DNA of 64,000 bases, taken from contig NZ_JASNFN010000009.1 in the NCBI RefSeq assembly GCF_030731085.1, positions 62,001 through 126,000 of the forward strand. The letters run 5' to 3'. Positions 16,723-25,188 of the stretch are shown here, in pieces. A program made the position numbers and the translations under genes. Origin of the DNA: Blastococcus carthaginiensis (GTDB lineage: Bacteria; Actinomycetota; Actinomycetes; Mycobacteriales; Geodermatophilaceae). Within the stretch, counting starts at the first letter, position 1; the number at the start of each line of letters is the position of its first letter. The notes under the pieces are model-generated. The model was not told where the DNA came from, made no database searches, and worked only from the letters and a program-made list of their open reading frames with translations.

Positions 16723-18483
16723 GTGCAGAAGGTTCTCATCGCCAACCGTGGCGAGATCGCGGTCCGCGTGGCCCGCGCGTGCAAGGACGCGGGTCTGACC
16801 AGCGTGGCCGTCTACGCCGAGCCGGACCGGGACGCGCTGCACGTGCGCGTCGCCGACGAGGCGTTCGCCCTGGGCGGCACGACGCCCGGTGACTCCTACC
16901 TGGTGATCGACAAGATCCTCGACGCGGCCAAGCAGTCCGGCGCCGACGCCATCCACCCCGGCTACGGGTTCCTCTCGGAGAACGCCGACTTCGCCCAGGC
17001 CGTCCTCGACGCCGGGCTCACCTGGATCGGCCCCTCGCCCCAGGCGATCATCGACCTCGGTGACAAGGTCGCCGCCCGGCACATCGCCACCAAGGCCGGC
17101 GCCCCGCTGGTGCCCGGCACCAAGGACCCGGTCGGGGGCGCCGACGAGGTGGTCGCCTTCGCCGAGGAGCACGGGTTGCCGGTGGCCATCAAGGCGGCGT
17201 TCGGCGGCGGCGGCCGGGGACTCAAGGTCGCCCGCACCAAGGAGGAGATCCCCGAGCTGTTCGACTCCGCCGTCCGCGAGGCCGTCTCGGCCTTCGGCCG
17301 GGGCGAGTGCTTCGTCGAGCGGTTCCTGGACAAGCCCCGGCACGTCGAGGCGCAGGTGCTCGCCGACACCCACGGCAACGTGGTCGTCGTCGGCACCCGT
17401 GACTGCTCGCTGCAGCGCCGCAACCAGAAGCTCGTCGAGGAGGCACCCGCGCCGTTCCTGACCGACGAGCAGCGCGCCCGCATCCACTCCTCCGCCAAGG
17501 CGATCTGCAAGGAGGCCGGCTACCACGGCGCCGGCACCGTCGAGTACCTCGTGGGCACCGACGGCTCGATCTCCTTCCTCGAGGTCAACACCCGGCTGCA
17601 GGTCGAGCACCCGGTCTCCGAGGAGACCAGCGGGATCGACCTGGTCCGCCAGCAGTTCCGCATCGCCGAGGGCCTCCCGCTGGAGATCACCGAGGACCCC
17701 GAGCCCCGCGGCCACAGCATCGAGTTCCGCATCAACGCCGAGGACGCCGGCCGCAACTTCATGCCGGCCCCCGGCCCGGTGGAGCGGCTGGAGATCCCCC
17801 AGGGGCCCGGCGTGCGCTGGGACTCCGGCGTCGAGACCGGTGGCGAGGTCGCCGGGGCGTTCGACTCGATGCTGGCGAAGCTGATCGTCACCGGCGCCAC
17901 CCGGGAGGAGGCGCTGCAGCGGTCCCGTCGCGCGCTGGACGAGCTGGTCGTCGAGGGCATGCCCACGGTGATCCCGTTCCACCGCGCCGTCGTCCGTGAC
18001 AAGGCCTTCACCACCGAGCCGTTCACGGTGCACACCCGCTGGATCGAGACCGAGTGGGACAACCAGGTCCCGCCCTACGGCGCCGCCCCGGCCGAGCAGG
18101 CCGAGGACGCCCCCCGGCAGACCGTCGTGGTGGAGGTCGGCGGTCGCCGGCTGGAGGTGTCCCTGCCGGCCGGGCTGGCCGCCGGTGGCGGCGCTGCGCC
18201 GGCCGCGGCCGCGAAGCCCCGCAAGCGCGGTGGCGGCGGTGGTGGCTCCGCGGCCTCGGGTGACTCCCTCACCTCGCCGATGCAGGGCACCATCGTCAAG
18301 GTGGCCGTCGAGGACGGCACGACCGTGGAGGCCGGCGACCTCGTCGTCGTGCTCGAGGCGATGAAGATGGAGCAGCCGATCACCGCGCACAAGGCGGGCA
18401 CGATCTCCGGCCTGGCGGCCGAGGTCGGCGCCTCGGTCACCAGCGGCGCGGTGATCTGCACGATCGCCGACGCGGCCGAGTAG
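16723..18483 (+). CDS. accA3: Acyl-CoA carboxylase alpha subunit (biotin carboxylase + biotin carrier)
   Basis: 586 residues: biotin carboxylase domain (1 to ~445), a Gly-rich linker near 500-512, and a C-terminal biotinyl domain with the biotin lysine in LEAMKMEQP near 545-553. AFGGGGRGLKV is the ATP-grasp glycine loop, EVNTRLQVEHPV the catalytic segment. It carboxylates its own biotin with ATP and bicarbonate, and the AccD subunit uses the carboxybiotin. GTG start at 16723 with GAGGGAG seven bases upstream. BirA, 2.8 kb away, would attach the biotin. Confidence 0.95.
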   Translation: MQKVLIANRGEIAVRVARACKDAGLTSVAVYAEPDRDALHVRVADEAFALGGTTPGDSYLVIDKILDAAKQSGADAIHPGYGFLSENADFAQAVLDAGLTWIGPSPQAIIDLGDKVAARHIATKAGAPLVPGTKDPVGGADEVVAFAEEHGLPVAIKAAFGGGGRGLKVARTKEEIPELFDSAVREAVSAFGRGECFVERFLDKPRHVEAQVLADTHGNVVVVGTRDCSLQRRNQKLVEEAPAPFLTDEQRARIHSSAKAICKEAGYHGAGTVEYLVGTDGSISFLEVNTRLQVEHPVSEETSGIDLVRQQFRIAEGLPLEITEDPEPRGHSIEFRINAEDAGRNFMPAPGPVERLEIPQGPGVRWDSGVETGGEVAGAFDSMLAKLIVTGATREEALQRSRRALDELVVEGMPTVIPFHRAVVRDKAFTTEPFTVHTRWIETEWDNQVPPYGAAPAEQAEDAPRQTVVVEVGGRRLEVSLPAGLAAGGGAAPAAAAKPRKRGGGGGGSAASGDSLTSPMQGTIVKVAVEDGTTVEAGDLVVVLEAMKMEQPITAHKAGTISGLAAEVGASVTSGAVICTIADAAE

Positions 18484-18487
18484 CCCT

Positions 18488-18526
18488 GCGTACGGCGTGA
18501 CCGCCGGGCGCGGTCACGCCGTACGC
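18488..18526. terminator. Perfect 16 bp hairpin between accA3 and the metallopeptidase gene
   Basis: Arms GCGTACGGCGTGACCG (18488-18503) and CGGTCACGCCGTACGC (18511-18526) with a 7-base loop. It starts five bases after the accA3 stop and contains the stop codon of the convergent gene at 18514, so it can terminate in both directions. Confidence 0.7.
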
Positions 18527-21183
18527 CGCACCTGCCCGGTGCGGATCTCCAGCGTCAGGACGCCGCCCTGGAACCGCTGGGACTGCCCGCCACCGGCCGG
18601 GCGCGGGTCCTCGACCGGGTAGCCCAGCGGTCCGGTCTCCCACCCGGTCGCGGCCCACGCCGCATAGATGGGTCCGTACAGGAACCGGGCCCCCGTCGCC
18701 GGCGACCAGTACAGGGCCCCGCCCTGGAAGAGCTGGAGGCAGCCGCCGTCGCGCAGCCCGCAGATGCCGTCGGTCGTGGGGTACGCGAGCCAGCCGTACT
18801 CGTGACCCATCGATCCCCAGCGCGCCCCCAGCGCGCCGGTCACCGAGTGCGCCCCGGTCGCCGGGGACCAGTACAGCGAACCCCGCTGGAAGTGCTGGAA
18901 GCAGCCGCCGTCGCGCAGCCCGCACACCGGGTCCGTGGCCGGGTAGCCCAGCCCGCCCGCTTCGTAGCCGAGCGATCCCCACTTGGCCCAGAGGCCGCCG
19001 CTCACCGCCCGGGCGCCGGTCGCCGGCGACCAGTACAGCCCACCCCCCTGGAACAGCTGGAAGCAGCCGCCGTCGCGCAGCCCGCAGATCGCGTCGGTCG
19101 TCGGGTACGCGAGCCAGCCGTACTCGTAGCCCATCGCCCCCCAGCGCGCCCCCAGCGCCCCGGTCACCGAGTGCGCACCGGTCGCCGGGGACCAGTACAG
19201 CGAACCCCGCTGGAAGTGCTGGAAGCAGCCGCCGTCGCGCAGCCCGCACACCGGGTCCGTGGCCGGGTAGCCCAGCCCGCCCGCCTCGTAGCCCAGCGAC
19301 CCCCACTTGGCCCAGAGAGCACCGCTGACCAACCGCGCACCGGTCGCCGGCGACCAGTACAGGCCACCCCCCTGGAAGAGCTGGAGGCAGCCACCGTCCC
19401 GCAGCCCGCACACCGGGTCCCCGGTCGGGTAGCCCAACCGCCCGGTCTCGTAGCCGAGGGATCCCCACCGGGCCCAGAGACCACCGCTCACCGCCCGGGC
19501 GCCGGTCGCCGGCGACCAGTACAGGCCACCCCCCTGGAAGAGCTGGAGGCAGCCACCGTTCCGCAGCCCGCAGACGGCGCCCCCCGTGGGGTAGCCCAGC
19601 CAGCTGGTCTCGGCACCGAGCTCCGCCCAGCGGGCCCCCAGCGCGCCGGTGAGCGTCCTGGCACCCGTTGCCGGGGACCAGTAGATCGCCCCGCGCTCGA
19701 AGGACTGCTGGCACCCGCCGTCGCGCAGTCCGCACCGCTCAGCGGCCAGGGGTGCCCCGAGCGGGCCGTTGCTGCCGCCCAGCGACGAGTAGAGACGTGC
19801 GATCGGGCTGTCGTCCACAGGTCCGTCCGCCGCCGTGCGCACGTTCACCGTCGCCCCGGTCGACGAGGTGCTGACGACGCTGACGGTGAGCCCCTGCTCG
19901 AGCAGCATCCGGTTCCCGGCAGGCAGGACGGTCTGCTGATCCTGGTCCCAGGCCGCCTGGCCTGCCGGGGTGCCGTCGAGCAGCAGCGAGGTGTCGCTGA
20001 TGGGTCCGGGACCGTCACGACGGACGAGGACGCCGGGCTGCAACCCGTAGCTCGCGGCGGCAGGATCCGACAGCCAGGTGTCGCGGCCGGTGGCGGCGCG
20101 GTACTCCACCCAGTAGCGCGTGGTCCCCGCGGTCAGCGCGAGCACCCGTAGCCCGCTGCGGCTCCCCATCGGGCTCAGCGTGTGGGTGCCACCGGTGCCG
20201 GTCGAGGACACCGACCGCTGCGCAGCCGACGGCAGGAAGCCGAGCCGGGCGGCGTGCGGGGCGTTGAGCGAGCCGACCTGGTCCCAGGAGATGCCCATGA
20301 CGTCGTACATGTCCTGGTACGACACCGTCCGGCAGGGCGCCGTCTCGGGCGTGGCATCGCACTGGACCGCCGAGGAGTGACCGAGCCCGAAGTTGTGGCC
20401 CAGCTCGTGGGCGAGCACCGACGTGGCCGTGTCCTGCACGTAGACCTGGCCGCCGCTGCCGACGCCCGAGCCGATCGTGCCGAGCCCGTACGAACAGCCG
20501 GGGGTGCCGTAGGGGACGTAGAGCAGCAGGTGGCGCCCCGGTCCACCGGTCCAGCCGACCGCGGTCGCGACCTCGTCCCACAGCTGGAACGGCGTGCTGC
20601 AGCCGGCCGTCGTGCTGAGCCAGTCGTGGCTCCCGGTGACCGCCACGGTGATGGCACCGTCGCTCTGCTCGTGCCAGAACTGCCGGACGGCACCGTCGAC
20701 CGCGGTGACGACGTCGGACAGCTGCTTGCCGTCGCGCGGCGCGCCGCCTGGCTGCACCATCACCACCGTCACGCCGTTGGTGTGCGGGGCCGTGGCGGCG
20801 GCGGGTTCCGCCGGAGCCACCACCTCTGCGGTCACGACCTCGCGCGCGGGCTCCAGGCCGTGCTCCACCGTGGCCTCGTCACGGACCTCGGCCCCGACCG
20901 TCACCTCGACCGTCGCGCCCACCTCGATGTCGTCGACATCGCCGGTGGAGACGCGGACCGTGTCGCCGCCGGCGACGTCGATCCAGCTCAGCAGTCCGTC
21001 ATCGGGGTGCTCGGCGTGCTGCTCCGCAGCAGGGCCGTCGTGCTCGGGGTCGGCCCAGGCCTGGATCAACTCCCCGACCACGACGTCGCCGGCCGCCGTC
21101 GGCTGCTCCTCCGCCCGCGACGACGGGACGCCTGCCACACCGAGCAGCACGATCCCGACGGTGATGACTACGAGCGGTCGCAT
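18514..21183 (-). CDS. Secreted gametolysin-like metallopeptidase with LGFP repeat tail
   Basis: 889 residues. A Sec signal peptide (1 to ~24, cleavage after SRA) is followed by a propeptide-like region, then a zinc-metallopeptidase domain with HELGHNFGLGH (259-269) and the Met-turn YDVMG, as in gametolysin (M11) and M12 metzincins. From about residue 455 to the end are seven full and one partial LGFP-type repeats of ~54 residues. Most carry YWSPATGA, LGYP and a Cys pair CGLR(D/N)GGC. LGFP repeats are thought to bind the cell wall. The ATG at 21183 was chosen because it starts the signal peptide; an upstream in-frame ATG adds 27 residues that disrupt it. It is a paralogue of the next gene. 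Confidence 0.85.
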   Translation of the reverse strand: MRPLVVITVGIVLLGVAGVPSSRAEEQPTAAGDVVVGELIQAWADPEHDGPAAEQHAEHPDDGLLSWIDVAGGDTVRVSTGDVDDIEVGATVEVTVGAEVRDEATVEHGLEPAREVVTAEVVAPAEPAAATAPHTNGVTVVMVQPGGAPRDGKQLSDVVTAVDGAVRQFWHEQSDGAITVAVTGSHDWLSTTAGCSTPFQLWDEVATAVGWTGGPGRHLLLYVPYGTPGCSYGLGTIGSGVGSGGQVYVQDTATSVLAHELGHNFGLGHSSAVQCDATPETAPCRTVSYQDMYDVMGISWDQVGSLNAPHAARLGFLPSAAQRSVSSTGTGGTHTLSPMGSRSGLRVLALTAGTTRYWVEYRAATGRDTWLSDPAAASYGLQPGVLVRRDGPGPISDTSLLLDGTPAGQAAWDQDQQTVLPAGNRMLLEQGLTVSVVSTSSTGATVNVRTAADGPVDDSPIARLYSSLGGSNGPLGAPLAAERCGLRDGGCQQSFERGAIYWSPATGARTLTGALGARWAELGAETSWLGYPTGGAVCGLRNGGCLQLFQGGGLYWSPATGARAVSGGLWARWGSLGYETGRLGYPTGDPVCGLRDGGCLQLFQGGGLYWSPATGARLVSGALWAKWGSLGYEAGGLGYPATDPVCGLRDGGCFQHFQRGSLYWSPATGAHSVTGALGARWGAMGYEYGWLAYPTTDAICGLRDGGCFQLFQGGGLYWSPATGARAVSGGLWAKWGSLGYEAGGLGYPATDPVCGLRDGGCFQHFQRGSLYWSPATGAHSVTGALGARWGSMGHEYGWLAYPTTDGICGLRDGGCLQLFQGGALYWSPATGARFLYGPIYAAWAATGWETGPLGYPVEDPRPAGGGQSQRFQGGVLTLEIRTGQVRRTA
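18540..19812 (-). repeat. Intragenic LGFP coding repeats (162 bp unit, 324 bp double unit)
   Basis: Near-identical DNA blocks encode the LGFP units. The segment beginning at 18808 recurs at 19132, an exact 324 bp offset (two 54-codon units) with only a few base differences over at least 150 bp. Such identity implies recent duplication or ongoing gene conversion within the gene. Confidence 0.85.
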
Positions 21184-21324
21184 GGACCAGGCCCCAAGGG
21201 CAGTGCGCACGGCAGGACTCCAGGACGAAGGGACTCTGCCTGCATCGGCATGTGCGGGGCACAACTGAACCGTGCCGGCCGGTGGAACTCGGCGACAGCC
21301 GTCGAGGCGTCGACCGCCGCGGCC

Positions 21325-23040
21325 TCAGCCCTGACGCAGGCGACGCCGGCGCGTCACGTGCACCAGCAGCACGGATCCGCCGAGCACCGCCCCCGCACCC
21401 GGCAGGAGCAGCCCGCCGGAAGAGCTGGAGCTGTCGGCGACCGGCTCCAGCGGGACGCCGGGCCGCGGCACCGAGAGCTCGATCGCCGGCGCCCACGGCA
21501 GCGGTGCCTGCGCCGTTCCCTCGGAGGTGGCTCCCGCGGCCGGCTCTGCGTTCCCGGCCGGGGTGGCCGCAACGCGCCCGGCGCTGCTGCCCTGCGCCGG
21601 CTGTGCCGGCACCGCGGCGGCCGCGGTCGCGGGCCGGGCCGCCGGGACCACCTCCACCACCGCTCCGCCGGCGTCCGCGCCGCGCACCGTCAGCGTGAAG
21701 TCCCCCCCGGACAGCGGGACCGCGACCCCGGCCGGCAGGGCGAACTGGAGATCGGCCTCCCAGCGACCGGCCGGGCCGGGCGTGCCGTCCAGCAGCAGCG
21801 AGGTGTCGGGGAACTGCCCCGTCCGCCGCAGCAGCACCCCGGCGTCGAGGCGGTAGACGTTGTCCCGCGTGCCGAGCCAGGCGTCGCGCCCGGTGGCGGA
21901 GCGGAACTCGAGCCAGTAGGCGACCCCTTCGGCGTCCACGAGCCGGAGCGCCCGCAGACCCGTGCCGCCGGCCAGCGGCGCCAGGGTGACGCTCGTGGCG
22001 CCCTCCCCCACCGAGACGGTCCGCTGCGCATCACCGGGGAGGACGCCGAGCGCGGCGGCCTGGACGGCGTTGAGCGAACCCAGCTGCGCCCAGGAGGCAC
22101 CCATCACGTCGTAGTAGTCGCGGTAGCCCGCGGTGCGGCAGGAGCCGCCCTCGACCGCGCCGTCGCACTGCTCCCCCGAGGAGTGGCCGAGGCCGAAGTT
22201 GTGGCCGAGCTCGTGGGCGATGACGGTGGCGCCGCCGTCGCGCACGTAGAGACGCCCGCCGGACGCCGGTGAGGCGCCGACCTGGGCCAGCGCGTAGGAG
22301 CAGGCCGGCTGGCCGGCGGTCTCGCCGCTCAGCCGGAGCATCAGGTGCTTGCCGGGGCCGGCGACGAACCCGACCTCCACGGCGACCTCGTCCCAGAGCG
22401 CCTGCGGGTCCGCGCAGCCGGCCGTCGTCCGCATCCAGTCGTGCCGGCCGGTGACGCCGAGGGCGACGGCACCACCGGTCTGCTCGGACCAGAACCGGGC
22501 GACCGCCCCGTCGACGGTCGTGACGACGTCGCGCAGCCGCGTGCCGTCCGGCTCCGTCCCCGCCGGCGCCACCAGGACCACGGTGACCTCGTTGGTCAGG
22601 CCGCCCCGCGGCGCGGGCAGCGGCTCCGGCGTGGTGTCCGGCGGCGGGGAGAGGACGTCGCTCTCCAGCACCGTGCGGGCGGGGTCGTGCCCGTCGGCGC
22701 TCGCCTCGTCCTCGACCGCCCGCCCGACGGTGAGCTCCACCGTGGCACCGGCCGGGACGTCGGCGACCTGCTCGGCCGGGACGCGCACCGCGCCGTCGTC
22801 CGTGGCCACCCAGCTCAGCCGGGTGGCGTCATCCCCCTCGGCGCGGTGCCCCTCGGAGCCCTCCGCCCAGACGTGCACGAGCTCGCCCCGGACCGTGTCC
22901 GTCGTCCCGCTGTCCGCGGCGGCCACGGCGGGAACCGCGACGACGCCGAGCGCGGCGGCGAGGACCGCGCCGGTCAGCCCGAGCGGACGGGCGGGACGAC
23001 GGCGGCCGCGAGGACGACGGAGGTCGTGGTCAGGAGACAT
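21325..23040 (-). CDS. Secreted, C-terminally anchored gametolysin-like metallopeptidase
   Basis: 571 residues. Twin-Arg-like basic N-terminus and hydrophobic signal (about 20-42, cleavage near AVAAA). The peptidase domain has HELGHNFGLGH (276-286) and YDVMG, aligned throughout with the preceding gene product up to about residue 460. In place of LGFP repeats there is an Ala/Pro-rich linker and a C-terminal hydrophobic segment ending VTRRRRLRQG, a stop-transfer anchor rather than an LPXTG signal. The ATG at 23040 has CAGGAG a few bases upstream; a TTG immediately before it is too close to that site. Tandem duplicates with different modes of surface attachment. Confidence 0.83.
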   Translation of the reverse strand: MSPDHDLRRPRGRRRPARPLGLTGAVLAAALGVVAVPAVAAADSGTTDTVRGELVHVWAEGSEGHRAEGDDATRLSWVATDDGAVRVPAEQVADVPAGATVELTVGRAVEDEASADGHDPARTVLESDVLSPPPDTTPEPLPAPRGGLTNEVTVVLVAPAGTEPDGTRLRDVVTTVDGAVARFWSEQTGGAVALGVTGRHDWMRTTAGCADPQALWDEVAVEVGFVAGPGKHLMLRLSGETAGQPACSYALAQVGASPASGGRLYVRDGGATVIAHELGHNFGLGHSSGEQCDGAVEGGSCRTAGYRDYYDVMGASWAQLGSLNAVQAAALGVLPGDAQRTVSVGEGATSVTLAPLAGGTGLRALRLVDAEGVAYWLEFRSATGRDAWLGTRDNVYRLDAGVLLRRTGQFPDTSLLLDGTPGPAGRWEADLQFALPAGVAVPLSGGDFTLTVRGADAGGAVVEVVPAARPATAAAAVPAQPAQGSSAGRVAATPAGNAEPAAGATSEGTAQAPLPWAPAIELSVPRPGVPLEPVADSSSSSGGLLLPGAGAVLGGSVLLVHVTRRRRLRQG

Positions 23041-23149
23041 CAACTCCTGGATCGGCGGCCCCGCGCTCCGTCGGCACCGGATCGGCGATGTTGAGCCGAA
23101 CTCCCGTCACACCCGCCGCAGCCGCCCCGGACCTCCCCGGGGCATCACC

Positions 23150-24553
23150 TCAAGCCAGGTCGTCGGCACCCATCAGGCGTCGCCCCGCCTCGGTGATCGA
23201 CCCCGACAGCGACGGGTAGATGGCGAAGGTCTGCGCGAGGTCGTCGACCGTCAGCCCCTTGGTGACGGCGAGCGCGATCGGCAGGACGAGCTCCGAGGCC
23301 CCCGGGGAGACGACGACGCCGCCCACGATGACGCCGGTGGAGCGCCGCGCGAAGAGCTTCACGAAGCCGTCGTGCAGGTCGCTCATCTTGGCGCGGGCGT
23401 TGGTCGCCAGCGGCAGCCGCACCGCCTCGACGTCGGCGTTCTCGGCGAGCGACTTCTCCTGCACGCCGACGGTCGCGATCTCGGGGTGGGTGAAGACGTT
23501 GGCGGCCACCGTCTTGAGCTTGATCGGCGCGACCGCCTCGCCCAGGGCGTGCCACATGGCGATCCGACCCTGCATCGCGGCCACGGAGGCGAGCTGGAAG
23601 ACGCCGGTGACGTCGCCGGCGGCGTAGATGCCCGGGACCGAGGTGCGGGAGACCCGGTCGACGACGACGTGCCCCGACTCGGTGACCTGCACCCCGTGCT
23701 CCTCCAGGTTGAGCCCGGCGGTGTTGGGCACGGTGCCGACGGTCATCAGGGCGTGGGAACCCTCGACGCAGCGCCCGTCGGTGAGCTCGACGGCGATCCC
23801 CTTCTCGGTGCGCTTGACGCCGGCGGCCCGGCCGCGCTCCAGACGGCCACCGCGTGACTGGAAGACCTGCTCGAGCACCTCGGCGGCATCGGAGTCCTCG
23901 CCCGGCAGCACGCGTTCGCGGGAGGAGACGAGGGTGACCGGCACGCCGGCTTCCAGGTAGCCGGAGGCGAACTCCGCGCCCGTGACGCCCGAGCCGACGA
24001 CCACGAGGTGCTCCGGCGCCTCCTGCAGGTCGTAGACGTCGCGCCAGTCGAGGATCCGCTCGCCGTCGGGCTCGGCCCCGGGCAGCACCCGCGGGTCGGC
24101 GCCGGTGGCGATGAGGACGACGTCGCCCTCGATCTCATCGAGGACGTTGCCGTCGTCGTCGAGGATCTCCACCTCGTGGGCAGCCAGGCCCGGCTCGTCG
24201 TCGGCGAGCCTGCCTCGCCCGGCGACGATCCGCACGCCCTCGGCGTCCAGCCGTGCGTGGATGTCGGCCGACTGCGCCATCGACAGGTTCTTCACCCGCT
24301 GGTTGGCCGCCGGCAGGTCCAGGCTCACGGTCGCGAGCTCCGCCCCGTGCACGCCGAGGACGGCGGAGTCGCGCACCGACGTCATGGCGCCGGCCGCCGC
24401 GATCAGGGCCTTGGAGGGCACGCAGTCGGTGAGCACGCTGGCGCCGCCGATGCCGTCGCGCTCGATGACGGTGACCTGCGCACCGAGCTGCGCGGCGACC
24501 AGCGCGGCCTCGTAGCCGGCCGGGCCACCACCGATGATGACGATGCGGGTCAT
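23150..24553 (-). CDS. lpdA: LpdA-type NAD(P)H-quinone dehydrogenase (flavoprotein disulfide reductase family)
   Basis: 467 residues. FAD-binding GGGPAGYEAALVA (8-20), NAD-binding VVGSGVTGAEFASG and the second FAD motif YAAGDVTG are present. The redox motif reads GGASVLTDCVPSK, so the first of the two active-site cysteines is replaced by Ser, as I recall for M. tuberculosis LpdA (Rv3303c), a quinone reductase without lipoamide dehydrogenase activity. Position next to the gamma-glutamylcyclotransferase-like gene matches Rv3303c-Rv3304. The ATG at 24553 starts at the beta strand MTRIVIIGGG. Confidence 0.88.
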   Translation of the reverse strand: MTRIVIIGGGPAGYEAALVAAQLGAQVTVIERDGIGGASVLTDCVPSKALIAAAGAMTSVRDSAVLGVHGAELATVSLDLPAANQRVKNLSMAQSADIHARLDAEGVRIVAGRGRLADDEPGLAAHEVEILDDDGNVLDEIEGDVVLIATGADPRVLPGAEPDGERILDWRDVYDLQEAPEHLVVVGSGVTGAEFASGYLEAGVPVTLVSSRERVLPGEDSDAAEVLEQVFQSRGGRLERGRAAGVKRTEKGIAVELTDGRCVEGSHALMTVGTVPNTAGLNLEEHGVQVTESGHVVVDRVSRTSVPGIYAAGDVTGVFQLASVAAMQGRIAMWHALGEAVAPIKLKTVAANVFTHPEIATVGVQEKSLAENADVEAVRLPLATNARAKMSDLHDGFVKLFARRSTGVIVGGVVVSPGASELVLPIALAVTKGLTVDDLAQTFAIYPSLSGSITEAGRRLMGADDLA

Positions 24554-24559
24554 GGCTCC

Positions 24560-24586
24560 ATCTTCCGTTGCCGAGCGGTCGGTCAA
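24560..24586 (-). promoter_or_regulatory. Promoter of lpdA
   Basis: On the minus strand TTGACC (24581-24586) and GAAGAT (24560-24565) are separated by 15 bases. The -10 lies six bases before the ATG, giving a leaderless or very short leader transcript. Confidence 0.5.
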
Positions 24587-24667
24587 CCGCCATTGTCCCC
24601 GGCGCGGCCCGGATCGGCGTCACCGCCCGTTCCCGGCCGGCCGGGCCGCGTGGTTAGGCTCGCCGGG

Positions 24668-25126
24668 ATGGGCCTCTACGCCGCCTACGGGTCGAACATG
24701 GACCCGGCTCAGATGCTGCGCCGGTGTCCGTCGTCCCCGCACTCCGGCACCGGCTGGATCCGCGGCTGGCGGCTGACGTTCGGCGGCGAGGAGCTCGGCT
24801 GGGAGGGCGCCCTGGCCACGCTCGTCCCGGCGGAGGACGACTCGCCTGGTGTGTTCGTCGCCCTCTACGACCTCACCGAGGCAGACGAACGGGCTCTGGA
24901 CGCCTGGGAGGGCGCCGACTCCGGCCTCTATCGCCGGGTGCACCTGCGGGTGCACACCCTGGGCGGCGACGTCGTCGCCTACGTCTACGTGCTCGACGCC
25001 TTCGAGGGCGGGCTGCCCTCGGCCCGGCACCTGGGTGCCATGGCCGACGCCGCCGAGGCGGCCGGCGCTCCCGACGACTACGTCCGGGAGCTGCGCACCC
25101 GGGAGTGCCGTTCCACCGGCGTCTAG
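24668..25126 (+). CDS. Gamma-glutamylcyclotransferase-like protein
   Basis: 152 residues. AAYGSNMDP (4-12) is the substrate-binding YGSN loop of the GGCT fold and the acidic WEGADSGLY (about 78-86) includes the candidate catalytic Glu. The family cyclises gamma-glutamyl amino compounds to 5-oxoproline, but the natural substrate of the actinobacterial branch is not known. A TAGGCT box seven bases before the ATG suggests a leaderless transcript. As I recall, Rv3304 occupies the same place beside lpdA in M. tuberculosis. Confidence 0.85.
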   Translation: MGLYAAYGSNMDPAQMLRRCPSSPHSGTGWIRGWRLTFGGEELGWEGALATLVPAEDDSPGVFVALYDLTEADERALDAWEGADSGLYRRVHLRVHTLGGDVVAYVYVLDAFEGGLPSARHLGAMADAAEAAGAPDDYVRELRTRECRSTGV

Positions 25127-25188
25127 CGTCGGAGGCCAGTCCGGCGTGGCGGGGGTCGGCCCGCGCGCTGGGCTGTTGTCATGCCGCA

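Noticed and set aside
18540..19812. Regular repeats as a CRISPR array
   Set aside because: Units are 162 bp, in frame and encode LGFP protein repeats; there are no short repeats with unique spacers.
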